Positions 5,924 to 6,002 of a stretch of 6,002 bases of DNA are shown piece after piece. Both the position numbers and the translations under genes were made by a program. The DNA is from JAJBWD01 sp041670885 (lineage in GTDB: Bacteria; Bacillota; Clostridia; Clostridiales; Clostridiaceae). Position 1 is the stretch's first letter; each line of letters starts with the position of its first letter. The notes under the pieces are model-generated. The model was given only the letters and a program-made list of their open reading frames with translations. It had not been told where the DNA came from and did not search any database. The DNA lies in NCBI GenBank assembly GCA_041670885.1, contig JBAXYJ010000185.1:1-6002 (forward strand), given 5' to 3'.

Positions 5924-6001
5924 CTATACTAAAGCCAAGGTTGGCTCAAGAAGTTTCCTGACTTTCTCATCGCAATCAGCATACAACTGAATAAACTCAA
6001 G
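5924..6001 (-). CDS. C-terminal end of an unidentified upstream gene (5' part outside window)
   Basis: One minus-strand frame is open from the right edge to TAG at 5924-5926 and encodes 25 residues, including LEFIQLYADCDEKVRKLLEP. The charged, leucine-rich pattern looks like the helical end of a soluble protein, and this stretch is less AT-rich than the following intergenic DNA, which suggests coding. A second minus frame and one plus frame are also open over most of the stretch, so the assignment is tentative. I do not recognise the family. It is separated from hndA by about 174 nt containing a promoter, so it is probably not in the same primary operon. Confidence 0.4.
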   Translation of the reverse strand, partial: LEFIQLYADCDEKVRKLLEPTLALV

Positions 6002-6002
6002 A

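Noticed and set aside
5925..5930. Extended -10 on the plus strand (TGCTATACT, with TG at 5922-5923) as a promoter for a gene to the right
   Set aside because: There is no acceptable -35 at 16-18 nt and no plus-strand start codon before the window ends; it also overlaps the stop region of a minus-strand frame.
5933..5946. Inverted repeat AGCCAAGGTTGGCT
   Set aside because: Its 6-bp arms with a 2-nt centre lie inside a probable coding end; this is too short to separate from chance.
1..6002. CRISPR array, tRNA, rRNA or riboswitch
   Set aside because: No regularly spaced repeats, no cloverleaf or rRNA-like segments, and no recognisable aptamer core were seen; the only long leader is about 67 nt with a simple inverted repeat.

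Overview
The window looks like chromosomal DNA of a low-GC, strictly anaerobic Firmicute, most likely Clostridium or a close relative. The reasons are very AT-rich intergenic DNA, strong AGGAGG-type ribosome binding sites, an [FeFe]-hydrogenase operon and a clostridial-type Rex operator candidate. All the genes I can support lie on the minus strand, so transcription runs from right to left.

Right part (about 5750-6002): the last 25 codons of an unidentified upstream gene, then an AT-rich control region. This region holds a 24-bp palindrome, a pair of 13-bp direct repeats, a good sigma-A type promoter (TTGAAA-17-TATTAT) and an 18-bp Rex-like operator between the promoter and the first ribosome binding site.

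Centre (1277-5749): four tightly packed genes in the order hndA-hndB-hndC-hndD, also named hydC / small ferredoxin-like protein / hydB / hydA in other systems. They encode a NuoE-like [2Fe-2S] subunit, a small thioredoxin-fold ferredoxin-like subunit, a NuoF-like flavin and NAD(H)-binding subunit with extra Fe-S domains, and an M3-type [FeFe]-hydrogenase catalytic subunit with all H-cluster motifs. Together they should form a cytoplasmic electron-bifurcating or -confurcating hydrogenase that couples NAD(H) and ferredoxin to H2. Intergenic gaps are about 10 to 20 nt and two Shine-Dalgarno sequences overlap the preceding stop codon. A hairpin terminator follows hndD closely (1233-1272).

Left part (1-1230): a decayed IS1595-family transposase remnant, then a small two-helix membrane protein of unknown function with its own promoter candidate, then the N-terminal 141 codons of a UvsE/UvdE-type UV damage endonuclease that runs off the left edge.

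The central system is a known type. The points most worth a second look are the Rex-like operator, the unexplained 24-bp palindrome, the degenerate cluster ligands of HndB, the cysteine-rich N-terminus of HndA, and the IS remnant whose presumed end is joined directly to the 3' end of its transposase.
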